Assembly (NCBI GenBank): GCA_045536965.1
Contig: JAZSON010000029.1
Span: 1-64,000 of the forward strand
Reading direction: 5' to 3'
Source: UBA5448 sp045536965
GTDB lineage: Bacteria; Bacillota; Clostridia; Oscillospirales; SIG627
Length of the DNA stretch: 64,000 bases
Both the position numbers and the translations under genes were made by a program. The notes below the pieces were generated by a model. That model was not told the origin of the DNA and did not search any database. It saw only the letters and a program-made list of their open reading frames with translations. Within the stretch, counting starts at the first letter, position 1. Each line of letters begins with the position of its first letter. Shown piece by piece: positions 9,039 through 17,398 of the stretch.

Positions 9039-9093
9039 GGATATAACATTGCGTAAGCAAGTATTATATTAATTTATTACGGAGGTGAAACAC

Positions 9094-9339
9094 ATGGCAG
9101 TAAAACTGAGACTGAAGAGAATGGGTGCCAAGAAACAACCCATTTACCGTGTAGTCGTGGCAGATTCCAGATATCCCAGAGATGGCAGATTTATCGAGGA
9201 AATTGGTTTTTACAATCCCTTGACTGATCCCGCTACCATCAACGTCGATGCAGAAAAAGCAAAAAAATGGATTGCTAACGGTGCACAACCCACCGAAACG
9301 GTGAAGAGCATTCTCAAAAAGAGCGGCGTGATCGAGTAA
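9094..9339 (+). CDS. rpsP: 30S ribosomal protein S16
   Basis: An 81 aa protein starting MAVKLRLKRMGAKKQP and containing DSRYPRDGRFIEEIGFYNPL, the S16 signature. The ATG at 9094 has GGAGG at 9081-9085; an in-frame GTG just upstream overlaps the ribosome binding site and is rejected. Confidence 0.98.
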   Translation: MAVKLRLKRMGAKKQPIYRVVVADSRYPRDGRFIEEIGFYNPLTDPATINVDAEKAKKWIANGAQPTETVKSILKKSGVIE

Positions 9340-9355
9340 AAAAGGAGGCAATCTC

Positions 9356-9589
9356 ATGGATGTAAAGCAGATGTTGATCGATATTGTCAAGTCCATTGTC
9401 GATCATCCGGATGAGGTTGTGGTTAACGAGAGACAGACCGATGATTGTCTGCACTATGAATTGACAGTCGCGCGTGACGATATGGGAAAGGTCATCGGTA
9501 AACAGGGCAGAATCGCCAAGGCGATCCGCGTTGTGATGAAAGCGGCGGCAAGCCGTGACAACCAAAAGGTCATGCTGGATATTCTCTAA
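9356..9589 (+). CDS. khpA: KH-domain RNA-binding protein KhpA
   Basis: A 77 aa single KH domain with the GxxG loop VIGKQGRIAKAIR. KhpA pairs with KhpB/Jag in RNA binding and cell-division or cell-elongation control in other Firmicutes. It is cotranscribed after rpsP. The rimM-trmD-rplS genes that often follow are absent; a strong terminator ends the operon. Confidence 0.95.
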   Translation: MDVKQMLIDIVKSIVDHPDEVVVNERQTDDCLHYELTVARDDMGKVIGKQGRIAKAIRVVMKAAASRDNQKVMLDIL

Positions 9590-9605
9590 ACACTCGTCTA
9601 CCCCA

Positions 9606-9638
9606 AAAGGGCTGCGGCATTTGCCGCAGCCCTTTTTA
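9606..9638 (+). terminator. Terminator of the ffh-rpsP-khpA operon
   Basis: GGGCTGCGGCA and TGCCGCAGCCC arms with a short loop, then TTTTT. Confidence 0.88.
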
Positions 9639-9648
9639 TGTTTTTTGT

Positions 9649-11127
9649 TTAGAGCAAAATACAGATTAAACCGCCGCTTCCCTCGTTGATGATCTTTTCA
9701 AGTGTTTCACCGAGTTTTGTGCGGGCGTCTTCCGGCATGTGCTCGAGTTTGGCGGTGATCCCCTCATTGACCAGCTCGTGCAACGATTTTCCGAACATAT
9801 TGGATTCCCAAATTTTGGCGGGGTCTTCTTCAAATTCCTTGAGTAAGAACTTGACAATGTCTTCGCTTTGCCGTTCGCTGCCCACAATAGGGGAGACTTC
9901 GGTGCGAATATTGGCTTTGACCATTTGAATGGATGGCGCTGATGCGCACAGCTTGACACCGTAACCGCCCGGTTGTTTGACGATGACGGGTTCTTCCAGC
10001 TGCATTTCTTCTATGGAGGGCATGACAATACCGTATCCTGTTTCCTCGGTTTCTTTCAGCGCCGCCGCTACGCGGTCAAAATAACTTTTGGATTTGGACA
10101 GTTCCTTCAAAAGGGTAAAGAGAGACCGTTCGTTTTCAATGGGGAAACCGCACTCCTCGCTGAGTATGCGATAGAAGGTACCGTCGGGAAGGATGGGTTC
10201 AATGACGGCCGAGCCTGTTCCGTAGTCGATCGAGGTAACGGCAACCGATAAAATATTGGTTTGATCGGCCGCCTCGGCAAAGCTGCCTTTGACATTTCCG
10301 ATGATGTCGGCGTTTTTTGCGGCGTTTTCAAGGTTTTTTAAAACGGTCGAACGAAGCGGATGGTTTTCATCCAGATCCATCAACCAAAGCGGCAATGTAA
10401 CCGAAACGGTGCGGGTGGGGAATTCAAGCAAAAGTGTACCGAGAATGTGACGGATTTGCTGCTCTGTCAAAGTGAATGCATTGACGGGCAAGACGGGGAC
10501 CCCGTATTCGTTTTGCAGGGTTTCTGCCAGTTGTTTGGTTTGCGGCGATTCGGGATTTTGGGTATTCAAAACCACGGCAAATGGTTTTCCCAAACTTTTG
10601 AGCTCCTCAACTACCCGTTTTTCGGCAGAAAGATAATTTTCGCGGGGAATCTCTCCAATGCTACCATCGGTGGTTACCACCAATCCAACGGTGGAATGTT
10701 CACGGATGACCTTTTCGGTGCCAATTTCAGCCGCTTTCTCGAAGGGAATTGCATCCTCCGACCAAGGGGTATGTACCATGCGGGGTTCTCCCTCTTCGAT
10801 GTGTCCGACGGCACCTGATACGAGATATCCCACGCAGTCGATCATCTTGACACGAAATCCCTCACCCTCGCTCAATTCAATTTTTACGGCGGTATCGGGA
10901 ATGAATTTCGGTTCGGTTGTCATGATGTGTTTGCCGCCTGCGCTTTGGGGCATTTCGTCCGATGCCCGCTCTCGCTCGTCGTGATCAACCATGTTGGGGA
11001 GGACAAGGTTTTCCATGAAACGTTGGATTAAAGTGGATTTTCCCGTCCTGACCGGTCCGACGACGCCGATATAAATATCGCCTCCGGTGCGGGTTGCAAT
11101 ATCACGGTAAATATTCGTGTTTGACAT
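9649..11127 (-). CDS. spoIVA: Stage IV sporulation protein A, coat morphogenetic ATPase
   Basis: Spore coat base-layer ATPase that polymerises on the forespore surface. The 492 aa length equals that of the Bacillus protein. The N-terminal NTPase domain has GPVRTGKST (Walker A, about residues 24-32) and MIDCVGYLVSGAVGH; the middle domain and C-terminal end GSGGLICILL are typical, the last residues being needed for membrane anchoring through SpoVM in Bacillus. A SigE-like promoter lies 35-60 bp upstream, consistent with mother-cell expression. The start at 11127 was chosen over an upstream extension with no family match. Confidence 0.96.
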   Translation of the reverse strand: MSNTNIYRDIATRTGGDIYIGVVGPVRTGKSTLIQRFMENLVLPNMVDHDERERASDEMPQSAGGKHIMTTEPKFIPDTAVKIELSEGEGFRVKMIDCVGYLVSGAVGHIEEGEPRMVHTPWSEDAIPFEKAAEIGTEKVIREHSTVGLVVTTDGSIGEIPRENYLSAEKRVVEELKSLGKPFAVVLNTQNPESPQTKQLAETLQNEYGVPVLPVNAFTLTEQQIRHILGTLLLEFPTRTVSVTLPLWLMDLDENHPLRSTVLKNLENAAKNADIIGNVKGSFAEAADQTNILSVAVTSIDYGTGSAVIEPILPDGTFYRILSEECGFPIENERSLFTLLKELSKSKSYFDRVAAALKETEETGYGIVMPSIEEMQLEEPVIVKQPGGYGVKLCASAPSIQMVKANIRTEVSPIVGSERQSEDIVKFLLKEFEEDPAKIWESNMFGKSLHELVNEGITAKLEHMPEDARTKLGETLEKIINEGSGGLICILL

Positions 11128-11160
11128 ACATGCATCCTCTTTTCGTTGAACTCTTGCTAC

Positions 11161-11187
11161 ACTGTATGCGACACATAACGAATCTAT
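11161..11187 (-). promoter_or_regulatory. Candidate SigE promoter of spoIVA
   Basis: On the minus strand an ATA (11187-11185) is followed after 16 bp by CATACAGT (11168-11161), matching the SigE pattern ATA-N16-CATANNNT. spoIVA is SigE-dependent in Bacillus. Confidence 0.5.
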
Positions 11188-11206
11188 ACCAAAAAGAAGA
11201 TAGTTT

Positions 11207-11404
11207 TTAAGAATGCAGATAATCTTCTGCAACATCCTGCGCATGAACAGGATGCACGTCATATCGGTTGCACAAGTCAATGATGGCCAATACCTTGTCA
11301 AGTGATTCGGATATATACGGAAAAACATGACCGTTACATTTCATGCCGTATATGACCGTGGGACCATTCTCTAAGACTATGGTGCTTTGGATGAGTTTAT
11401 ACAT
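11207..11404 (-). CDS. Small conserved protein, DUF6514-like
   Basis: A 65 aa protein with a good ribosome binding site (GGAGGT, 6 bases before ATG). It has a short beta-rich first half (IVLENGPTVIYGMKC) and an end reading IDLCNRYDVHPVHAQDVAEDYL. That end resembles small clostridial proteins I recall as DUF6514; the family name is from memory and not checked. No function is known. It lies just upstream of spoIVA on the same strand but the SigE-like promoter lies between them. Confidence 0.6.
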   Translation of the reverse strand: MYKLIQSTIVLENGPTVIYGMKCNGHVFPYISESLDKVLAIIDLCNRYDVHPVHAQDVAEDYLHS

Positions 11405-11544
11405 GCGTTACCTCCGAAGCGTGATGTTAAAACTGTATCACAAACACGCGGTCATGTCATGAACAAACTGAAAACAAATTGCTGTTATGTTCACCAAATA
11501 TGGGCTTTGGTGAAGAAATATTACTGTTTTTGCGATGGTATGAG

Positions 11545-11575
11545 AAAACCCGAGCATTGTTTGCTCGGGTTTTTA
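11545..11575 (-). terminator. Terminator after the cohesin/cadherin-like gene
   Basis: AAACCCGAGCA and TGCTCGGGTTT arms with flanking A and T runs; it could also work on the plus strand. Confidence 0.75.
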
Positions 11576-11595
11576 AGATATGAACGGATGGAAAG

Positions 11596-12918
11596 TCAGG
11601 ATTTTCTGTCCATGAATGCAAGGGCGAGGGTAAAGCCGATACCAATACCGATGACACCCAGGATGGCAACCAGATAGAAGGGGACGCCAACCTTTTCGGT
11701 TACATATTCGGTTTGGATGATGGTTTGGGGTTCTTGTTGAACGGGAGGTGTGTCTTGCTCATCCTGCGCGGGAGGGGTATCCTGCGATTCATCGTTTGGC
11801 GTATCATCTGTTGACGGTTTATCATCGGGAGAAGCGATAACCGGGGGCGTGCCTTCAAAGAGGGGGAGACGGTAAGCGCAGATGGTGTAGGTGACAACAT
11901 CGCCGCTTTCTGCCGTGACGGTTATGGTGAATGTATTGGCGCCGACTTCCAAGGGGATCTCTTCCAAGCCCGTGACGGTGGCTTTGGTGTCGGTGGCGGT
12001 TGCTTCGGCGTTAAAGTAGGTTTCTTCGAAGGGGAGATAGACGATATAAGAGGTGATTTCGGTATCAAAGGCGGGGGAGAGGGTGCCTGCCGAAGGAATC
12101 AATTCGGAAAGTGTGGCATCGGTGCTGCTTTGATAGTTTGGATTTTTTTGGCGTGTGCATGAAATGGTGTAGGTTTTTTTAGTGGTTCCGTTTTCGGCGG
12201 TGACGGTTATGCGAATGGTATTGTTGCCTTCGTTTAACGTGGTGCCCGAAACGGAGTATTTGGCATTGGGATCATCGGTAGCCGCCGATACGGTGAGTTT
12301 CGTGACCGCGTAGGGGATTTCATCCTTGAGAGAATAAGCGGTTTTGGAGGCAGAGAAGGCGGTTGTGAAATCGTATCCCGAGATTGAAAGGGATTTTAAA
12401 TTGGCGTTGTTTGATTTTGGTGTGGCGACGGTTTTTTCATAGGTCACATCGCCGTGCGACTTTTCACTGAAGCCGCCAATTGCCGATTCATCCTTGACGG
12501 TGATCTTGATGCCCTTGAAGGTAATCTTTGCCGTCTCACCCGCCTCAAGATCGGTTTTGGCTTTGAAGGTGACGGTGAAAACCGTTTTTTTACCGTTTAT
12601 CAAATGGGTTTGAGTCTCATCGGTTACCATGATGGTTTTGTTGGCAGCGACATGTTCCATTTTCCAACCCGAAAGACTTGTTTTCGGATCGACCGATACC
12701 GAAAATTGCGATTCGTCAAAGGCGTATTTACATTCCATGCCGCAGATGCTATCGCCGTTTAACACAAATTCAAGTTTGACGGTATCTCCCGCGCGCAGTT
12801 CAGAGGGGGCGGAAAGCGACGCGCTTGGGGTGGATGCGGCTGCTGCCGTAAAAGAAAAAGGCGCGGCGATCAGGGTGAATATCCACATGAGCGCAAGGGT
12901 AAAAGCAAATTTTTTCAT
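11596..12918 (-). CDS. Surface protein with cohesin-like and two cadherin-like beta-sandwich domains
   Basis: A secreted, membrane-anchored protein of 440 aa. A signal peptide (about 1-28) leads into a cohesin-type fold (about 33-155: APSELRAGDTVKLEF, GMECKYAFDESQF). Two repeats of the bacterial cadherin-like beta-sandwich type follow (about 170-255 and 265-350; LKSLSISGYDFTTAF and ATLSELIPSAGTLSP, each ending in YTI). A Pro/Asp/Gln-rich linker (about 360-400) precedes one membrane helix (about 412-435) and a short positive tail. No dockerin protein or hydrolase lies nearby, so a cellulosome role is not supported; adhesion or envelope structure is the likelier role. Confidence 0.8.
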   Translation of the reverse strand: MKKFAFTLALMWIFTLIAAPFSFTAAAASTPSASLSAPSELRAGDTVKLEFVLNGDSICGMECKYAFDESQFSVSVDPKTSLSGWKMEHVAANKTIMVTDETQTHLINGKKTVFTVTFKAKTDLEAGETAKITFKGIKITVKDESAIGGFSEKSHGDVTYEKTVATPKSNNANLKSLSISGYDFTTAFSASKTAYSLKDEIPYAVTKLTVSAATDDPNAKYSVSGTTLNEGNNTIRITVTAENGTTKKTYTISCTRQKNPNYQSSTDATLSELIPSAGTLSPAFDTEITSYIVYLPFEETYFNAEATATDTKATVTGLEEIPLEVGANTFTITVTAESGDVVTYTICAYRLPLFEGTPPVIASPDDKPSTDDTPNDESQDTPPAQDEQDTPPVQQEPQTIIQTEYVTEKVGVPFYLVAILGVIGIGIGFTLALAFMDRKS

Positions 12919-13035
12919 ACGATACCTCCATGGTTTACAGTGCTTCTATTATACAGCCGGCGGTGTTGTTTGTCAATGGGGATGGACCGGCATAAAAATG
13001 TAAAAATAACAAGAGGGGAGGTTAAAATAAAAATT

Positions 13036-13072
13036 CACATGAAATTTATAAGATTCATTGAAATTTTATGTG
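13036..13072. repeat. Inverted repeat upstream of the BspA-like lipoprotein gene
   Basis: CACATGAAATTT (13036-13047) and AAATTTTATGTG (13061-13072) form a 12 bp arm with one mismatch and a 13 nt spacer, about 70 bp before the start codon. There is no T run, so an operator or a 5' leader hairpin is likelier than a terminator. Confidence 0.4.
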
Positions 13073-13139
13073 AGATATGCTAATATATAAATAGAATATG
13101 CGACAGACCTTTCATGAATTTTTGGATCTGAGGTGTTGT

Positions 13140-13928
13140 ATGAAAAAAATCCTTGCCTGTCTGCTTTTGCTTTCGTTTGTCTTTTTTCTTTTTGCTTGTC
13201 AAGGGAATGAGGAGTTTGCTTGTCAAGGGAATGAGGAGTCGCAAAATCCTGATAATGAGAATTCCGATGTGTCACAAGACGGAACGCAAGATGAAAATCA
13301 GGATTCGGATGATTCTTGTAAAAGACACAAATTCGGAAACTGGGAAATTGTCAGCTATCCTACCGAAGAAGCATGGGGCCTTAATAAGAGACGCTGTGTG
13401 AATTGTGATAAAGAAGAGGAAATCAAAATTCCTTACGGGAGGTACAGCGCGGGTTTGGTGTATGTTTCCAATGGAGACGGCACCTGCTCGGTGGAGCGTT
13501 ACGGTTTGTGTGAAGATGAGAATATCGTGATTCCGCCCACCAATGAAATAGGCGAACCCGTGACCAACATCCGTGAATGGGCGTTTTATGGATGCTTTGA
13601 TGTGAAAAGCATAACCCTTCCCGATTCATTGGTCGGTATTGGCCCCGGGGCGTTTTACGGATGTGCTAAAATCACATCGATCAAAATACCCGATGGTGTT
13701 GCTTTTATCGGAAACAGCGCTTTTTATGATTGCCGTTTGTTGAGCGCCGTGGTTATGCCGAAAACCATCGAGACCATTGGATACAATGCCTTTGACGGTT
13801 GCCGCCGTTTGGGCCGTGTCTTTTACAGCGGCACCAAAGAAGATTGGGCGAAGGTGACCATTCACACCGAAAACGATGTTTTGTACAGAAGCGGTCTTTT
13901 GGTGTATGAATACCAAGAAGCAAAATAA
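13140..13928 (+). CDS. BspA-like leucine-rich-repeat lipoprotein
   Basis: A 262 aa lipoprotein. The signal peptide ends in a lipobox (FFLFAC). Next comes an acidic Asn/Asp/Gln linker, then a Cys-containing module (KFGNWEIVSYP, RRCVNCDKEEEI) common in clostridial surface proteins, then four BspA-type leucine-rich repeats (about 130-245: IREWAFYGC, IGPGAFYGC, IGNSAFYDC, IGYNAFDGC). BspA-like proteins are exported adhesins or host-interaction proteins. The lipobox region is duplicated: a 24 bp unit at 13191-13214 repeats exactly at 13215-13238, giving two FACQGNEE copies. The ATG at 13140 follows GAGGTG. Confidence 0.85.
   Translation: MKKILACLLLLSFVFFLFACQGNEEFACQGNEESQNPDNENSDVSQDGTQDENQDSDDSCKRHKFGNWEIVSYPTEEAWGLNKRRCVNCDKEEEIKIPYGRYSAGLVYVSNGDGTCSVERYGLCEDENIVIPPTNEIGEPVTNIREWAFYGCFDVKSITLPDSLVGIGPGAFYGCAKITSIKIPDGVAFIGNSAFYDCRLLSAVVMPKTIETIGYNAFDGCRRLGRVFYSGTKEDWAKVTIHTENDVLYRSGLLVYEYQEAK
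13191..13238 (+). repeat. Exact 24 bp tandem duplication across a lipobox
   Basis: Two identical 24 bp units in frame inside the BspA-like gene, encoding FACQGNEE twice; each copy carries a Cys. Confidence 0.95.
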
Positions 13929-13943
13929 TGAGAAAGCATAAAA

Positions 13944-13978
13944 AATCGGAACTGCTTGATGAGCGGTTCCGATTTGAT
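13944..13978. terminator. Bidirectional terminator
   Basis: AAATCGGAACTGCT and AGCGGTTCCGATTT arms with a short loop between the convergent lipoprotein and folA genes. Confidence 0.8.
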
Positions 13979-13980
13979 TT

Positions 13981-14511
13981 TTATTTGGTTGGGTTATCGG
14001 GGGAGATGCGTTTATACAAGAGGAAGCGATAGGTCAAATCTTTTTCACTGTCTGTTTCGGGGTCGCTTTTCAGGGTTTCGCCCGTTTCGGCGCAAATCCA
14101 AGCGGGATCGGAATCGAGGTTTGGGAAATAGGTGTCTTTTTCATACACGCGGTCAAATTGTGTAACATACACTTCATCACAATATGGAAGAAGCTGTTGA
14201 TAGATGGTGCCGCCGCCGATCACAACCGCGTCGGTTTCGGGATGCTCCTGCAAAAAGGAAAGAAGTGCATCGATGGAGGCAAAAACGGTGCCGCCCTCGA
14301 CAGCGAAAGCAGGGTTGCGGGATAAAATAAGATTGGTGCGGTTTTTCAGCACCTTGCCACCGGGGAAGGTTTGGAGCGTTTTAGAGCCGAGAATAACGGT
14401 TTTTCCCACTGTGAGCTGATAAAAACGTTTTAGATCGGCGCGCACATGAACAAGCAGGCCGCCTTTACATCCAATGCCCCATTCTTTATCAATTGCCACT
14501 ACTGCTTTCAT
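13981..14511 (-). CDS. folA: Dihydrofolate reductase
   Basis: NADPH-dependent reduction of dihydrofolate to tetrahydrofolate. The 176 aa protein starts MKAVVAIDKEWGIGCKGGLL, with KTVILGSKTLQTFPGG, NLILSRNPAF and VVIGGGTIYQQLLPYCDEVYVT, the NADPH-binding and substrate motifs of DHFR. No thymidylate synthase gene is adjacent. It has its own promoter and a downstream terminator. Confidence 0.94.
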   Translation of the reverse strand: MKAVVAIDKEWGIGCKGGLLVHVRADLKRFYQLTVGKTVILGSKTLQTFPGGKVLKNRTNLILSRNPAFAVEGGTVFASIDALLSFLQEHPETDAVVIGGGTIYQQLLPYCDEVYVTQFDRVYEKDTYFPNLDSDPAWICAETGETLKSDPETDSEKDLTYRFLLYKRISPDNPTK

Positions 14512-14537
14512 GCCATGTCCTCCGTATTGTTTTTTTC

Positions 14538-14566
14538 ATCCTAACCCATTTTCATGAATTTGTCAA
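14538..14566 (-). promoter_or_regulatory. Promoter of folA
   Basis: Minus strand TTGACA (14566-14561) and TAGGAT (14543-14538), 17 bp spacer. Confidence 0.6.
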
Positions 14567-14578
14567 GGGTAAAAGAAA

Positions 14579-14614
14579 CAAGAAAAACATCGAGGTGACT
14601 CGATGTTTTTCTTG
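14579..14614 (-). terminator. Terminator of the spoIIIA operon
   Basis: AAGAAAAACATCGAG and CTCGATGTTTTTCTT arms closed by TGA(CT), just after spoIIIAH. Confidence 0.8.
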
Positions 14615-14617
14615 TGT

Positions 14618-15280
14618 TTACTGCTTTTCGATAATTTTGATGTTGTCGGGGGCGGTGCCTGCGGTTAAATAGACGATTTCTTTGATTTGAGAGACCTCTC
14701 CCACCGAAAGACCGTCGGTTTTGACGACAATGTTGACACTGTCGCCGTTCATAACGGCAACACATTCGGAAAATCCTTTGGAGCGTATCAGGTTTTCTAT
14801 GTTGGTTTCATAGGTGATTTCGCTTGCGATGCGGCTCATTTCGGCATACGCTTCTTCTCTTGCTTCCACTGTGCTGTCTTCACTTTCGGCGACTGTTTGC
14901 AAAAGATCCAATGCCTCGTCGCGTACACGCTCGCGGTTGATGACGGCTACCGCAAAGTAGTTATCTTCCTCCAAAACATTGGTTTCATCTCCGCTTCCCG
15001 AAGTTTGGTTATCGGGTTGCTTTTGCGGTTGCTCCACTTGCGGATCGACGGGAGCTGAAAAACGGATGTTGAGATAGGCAGCGACTACAATCAGCATGAC
15101 ACAGGCGCCCACCAGAAGGTTTTTGCTTTTTAAAAGTTCTTTCCATGGGAACGGCTTAAAACCAAAGAGTGTCTTTTTTGTTGGTTGCGCTTCGTCGGGA
15201 AGGGTGGTTTCAACGGGGAGAGGAGGGGTTGCGGGGATAGGTTCTTCGGGGGTTAATTTGATTTTGGAAAGAGTGTTCAT
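14618..15280 (-). CDS. spoIIIAH: Stage III sporulation protein AH
   Basis: Mother-cell membrane protein whose extracellular YscJ/FliF-like domain pairs with forespore SpoIIQ to form the feeding-tube channel. It is 220 aa with one membrane helix (LLVGACVMLIVVAAYLNI, about 53-70), an acidic linker and the ring-building domain (about 105-220: EEDNYFAVAVINRERVRDEAL, VVKTDGLSVGEVSQIKEIV). The ATG at 15280 is used because GGAGG lies 8 bases upstream; an ATG six bases earlier is too close. Last gene of the operon. Confidence 0.93.
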   Translation of the reverse strand: MNTLSKIKLTPEEPIPATPPLPVETTLPDEAQPTKKTLFGFKPFPWKELLKSKNLLVGACVMLIVVAAYLNIRFSAPVDPQVEQPQKQPDNQTSGSGDETNVLEEDNYFAVAVINRERVRDEALDLLQTVAESEDSTVEAREEAYAEMSRIASEITYETNIENLIRSKGFSECVAVMNGDSVNIVVKTDGLSVGEVSQIKEIVYLTAGTAPDNIKIIEKQ

Positions 15281-15301
15281 ATACATTGCCTCCGTATATT
15301 T

Positions 15302-15826
15302 TTATCTTGTAACATAGATGTGGTTGGCGGGGATACCGAGAAGACTGGTTAAGAGATTGGTGACTTTCAGTTGAATGTCGGCGTTGCCTCCGTTTTTGCA
15401 GACCACTGCTACGCCGCGCACCGTCGGCATGGTTTCGGTCAGCTTGATGGGATAGCTTCCTGTAGATTTGTCGGTGTAAAAGGTGAGTGTGCTTTCGCTG
15501 TCTTGGCCGTTTTGGCTTGTGTGAACAGAAGTATCTTCGGCGTATACATTGGTATGGATATTTTCAAGTGTTACCATCACTTGCACATAGCCGATGCCGT
15601 CAATACCTGCCAAAATGGCGGTTAAACGGGTTTCCAACTGGGCGGTGTAGGCCGTTTCATCGAAAGCGGCGGTTTGGATTTTTGTGTTTTCGGTTTCTTT
15701 TTCTCCCGAAAAGAGCACCAAAATGATACCCACGACAAATAGAAATAGGAAAATCCATCCGCCTTTCATTTCTTTCAGGGAGGAAAGCAATCCTTGCAAT
15801 CCCTCGTTTTTTGGGTTTTCATTCAC
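15302..15826 (-). CDS. spoIIIAG: Stage III sporulation protein AG
   Basis: Ring-forming channel component of the SpoIIIA-SpoIIQ complex, 174 aa. It has a cytoplasmic N-terminus, a membrane helix (GGWIFLFLFVVGIILVLF, about 22-39) and the ring-building motif split by a beta insertion (TLENIHTNVYAEDT to TETMPTVRGVAVVCKNGG). It overlaps spoIIIAF by 8 bp. Confidence 0.93.
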   Translation of the reverse strand: MNENPKNEGLQGLLSSLKEMKGGWIFLFLFVVGIILVLFSGEKETENTKIQTAAFDETAYTAQLETRLTAILAGIDGIGYVQVMVTLENIHTNVYAEDTSVHTSQNGQDSESTLTFYTDKSTGSYPIKLTETMPTVRGVAVVCKNGGNADIQLKVTNLLTSLLGIPANHIYVTR

Positions 15827-16289
15827 AAAGGATCACCTCGGTTTCCAGGAGAGAACGCAGGTGTTTTGCGATTTCTTCCCCCTCTTTGCCCCCATGGTAC
15901 AGTTGGATACATTTGAGTTTAACCTCCTCCTCGGCGGTGATGTAAATAGGGATAGCCGTTGCTGTGCTGTTGGGAAATTTTTGGGTTATGATGGCCTGCA
16001 ATCTTGCTTGAAACAGTTTGTCAGCTTCCCGAAGCAGTGCTTGCTTGTGCAGATTTTCGGTTTCGCCGCTCGGAATATTTATTGTTGGGTCATCAAACTC
16101 CGGTTGCGTTTTGCCCGTCAGCGTTTTAAGGATCGGTGTCAAAAGGATTAAGAGAAGCAGTAGTGATGCGATCAGACGCAGATAATCTTTTAATCGAGAA
16201 CGGTCATCAGGAAGTAAATATGTCAATCCACCGCCTACAAAACCTGCAAGCATGACAAGTTTGAGCCATTCACCCAGAGAAGAGATCAT
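15819..16289 (-). CDS. spoIIIAF: Stage III sporulation protein AF
   Basis: A 156 aa protein with two N-terminal membrane helices (LVMLAGFVGGGLTYLL and LIASLLLLLILLTPIL) and a soluble ring-building-type domain (EEVKLKCIQLYHG). The start at 16289 overlaps the spoIIIAE stop by 4 bp. A longer upstream frame inside spoIIIAE is rejected. Confidence 0.9.
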   Translation of the reverse strand: MISSLGEWLKLVMLAGFVGGGLTYLLPDDRSRLKDYLRLIASLLLLLILLTPILKTLTGKTQPEFDDPTINIPSGETENLHKQALLREADKLFQARLQAIITQKFPNSTATAIPIYITAEEEVKLKCIQLYHGGKEGEEIAKHLRSLLETEVILCE

Positions 16290-17398
16290 GCGCTCACCAC
16301 CGTTGTTTTCATAAAGAGTGTCAGAGCGAGTATGAAATATACACAACTGGAGAGTAAAACGGCAAATACGAGGTTTAAGAGAGCGGCACTTTCTTTTAAG
16401 AAGGCGGCTTCGGCATCCAGTCCCAAAATGGAAGCGGCTGTCTGCCCGAGGGATAAAAACAGCTTTCTCGATGCTAAACGGCAGAGAGGGAGGAGAAGAA
16501 GCGAAAGAATGACAACGACGCCAAACAGCCCCATTACCGAACGGAGATAGGTAATCCCCGATGCCACTGTTTTGGAGGCGTCACCCACCAGATTGCCCAC
16601 AACAGGGATCAATCCGATCAGAAATTTCACACTGCGCGCGCCTACCGAGTCGGCGGCGGAAGAAAGAATGTTTTGAAAAAAGAGAATGGCGCTGAGCAGG
16701 GTGAGGAAAAAGACGCAAAGTGTGGTGGTGATTGTTTTTAAAAGTTGGGTGATGCTGCCGAGCTTTACGGGAGACACCAGCCCTACCAAGGAAAATGCAA
16801 AGGAAAATCGCAAAAGCGGCATAAAGACGGTGGAGGTGAGGGTTTGTAAAAATGACAGCGCGAATAAAAGGGTGGCGTTTTGTACGGTTGCGGTGGTTAC
16901 ATTTCCGCCTACTGCATAGAGGGTGGTAGTGACGGGAATCATGGATGTCATGAATGTGTTGGCATGGTTGAGATAATGGGTTGCCTCTGTAAATGCACCG
17001 TCAATAAATGTATAAAGAAAAGCCGACAGCACCAAAAGAGAGAGGGTGTCCATAATGCTTGCATTGGCGGGGGTTAAATGAATTTTGACCGTTTTGAGGA
17101 CGGCGGTGAGAATCAAAAGAGCGAGAAGGGATAAAAAGAAGAAAAGGGAGTCCTGCAGACCGGTAGAGAATATTTTTTTAATACCGGAAAGAATCTCGGA
17201 AAAAAGATTTCCCGTCAGTAGGGAGTCGGGATGTGTGTCGATAAGCAAATCTTCTTTTTGCACACCCTCGGGGAGAAGCGCGTCCAGATCGGCGATGCCG
17301 CTCATCTCCTCCATCCAATCGGTCGCACCTACCGTAAGAGCAGGAATTGAGAGGATGAGACAGATACTCAGCAAGGTAAGGCGAAATAGTTTTTTCAC
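16286..17398 (-). CDS. spoIIIAE: Stage III sporulation protein AE
   Basis: Polytopic membrane protein of the SpoIIIA channel, 370 aa, with a signal sequence (LFRLTLLSICLILSIPALTVGA) followed by about seven membrane helices; typical motifs are VSPVKLGSITQLLKTI and LIGLIPVVGNLVGDASKTV. The start is GTG at 17398, overlapping the spoIIIAD stop as GTGA, which implies translational coupling. Confidence 0.93.
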   Translation of the reverse strand: MKKLFRLTLLSICLILSIPALTVGATDWMEEMSGIADLDALLPEGVQKEDLLIDTHPDSLLTGNLFSEILSGIKKIFSTGLQDSLFFFLSLLALLILTAVLKTVKIHLTPANASIMDTLSLLVLSAFLYTFIDGAFTEATHYLNHANTFMTSMIPVTTTLYAVGGNVTTATVQNATLLFALSFLQTLTSTVFMPLLRFSFAFSLVGLVSPVKLGSITQLLKTITTTLCVFFLTLLSAILFFQNILSSAADSVGARSVKFLIGLIPVVGNLVGDASKTVASGITYLRSVMGLFGVVVILSLLLLPLCRLASRKLFLSLGQTAASILGLDAEAAFLKESAALLNLVFAVLLSSCVYFILALTLFMKTTVVSA

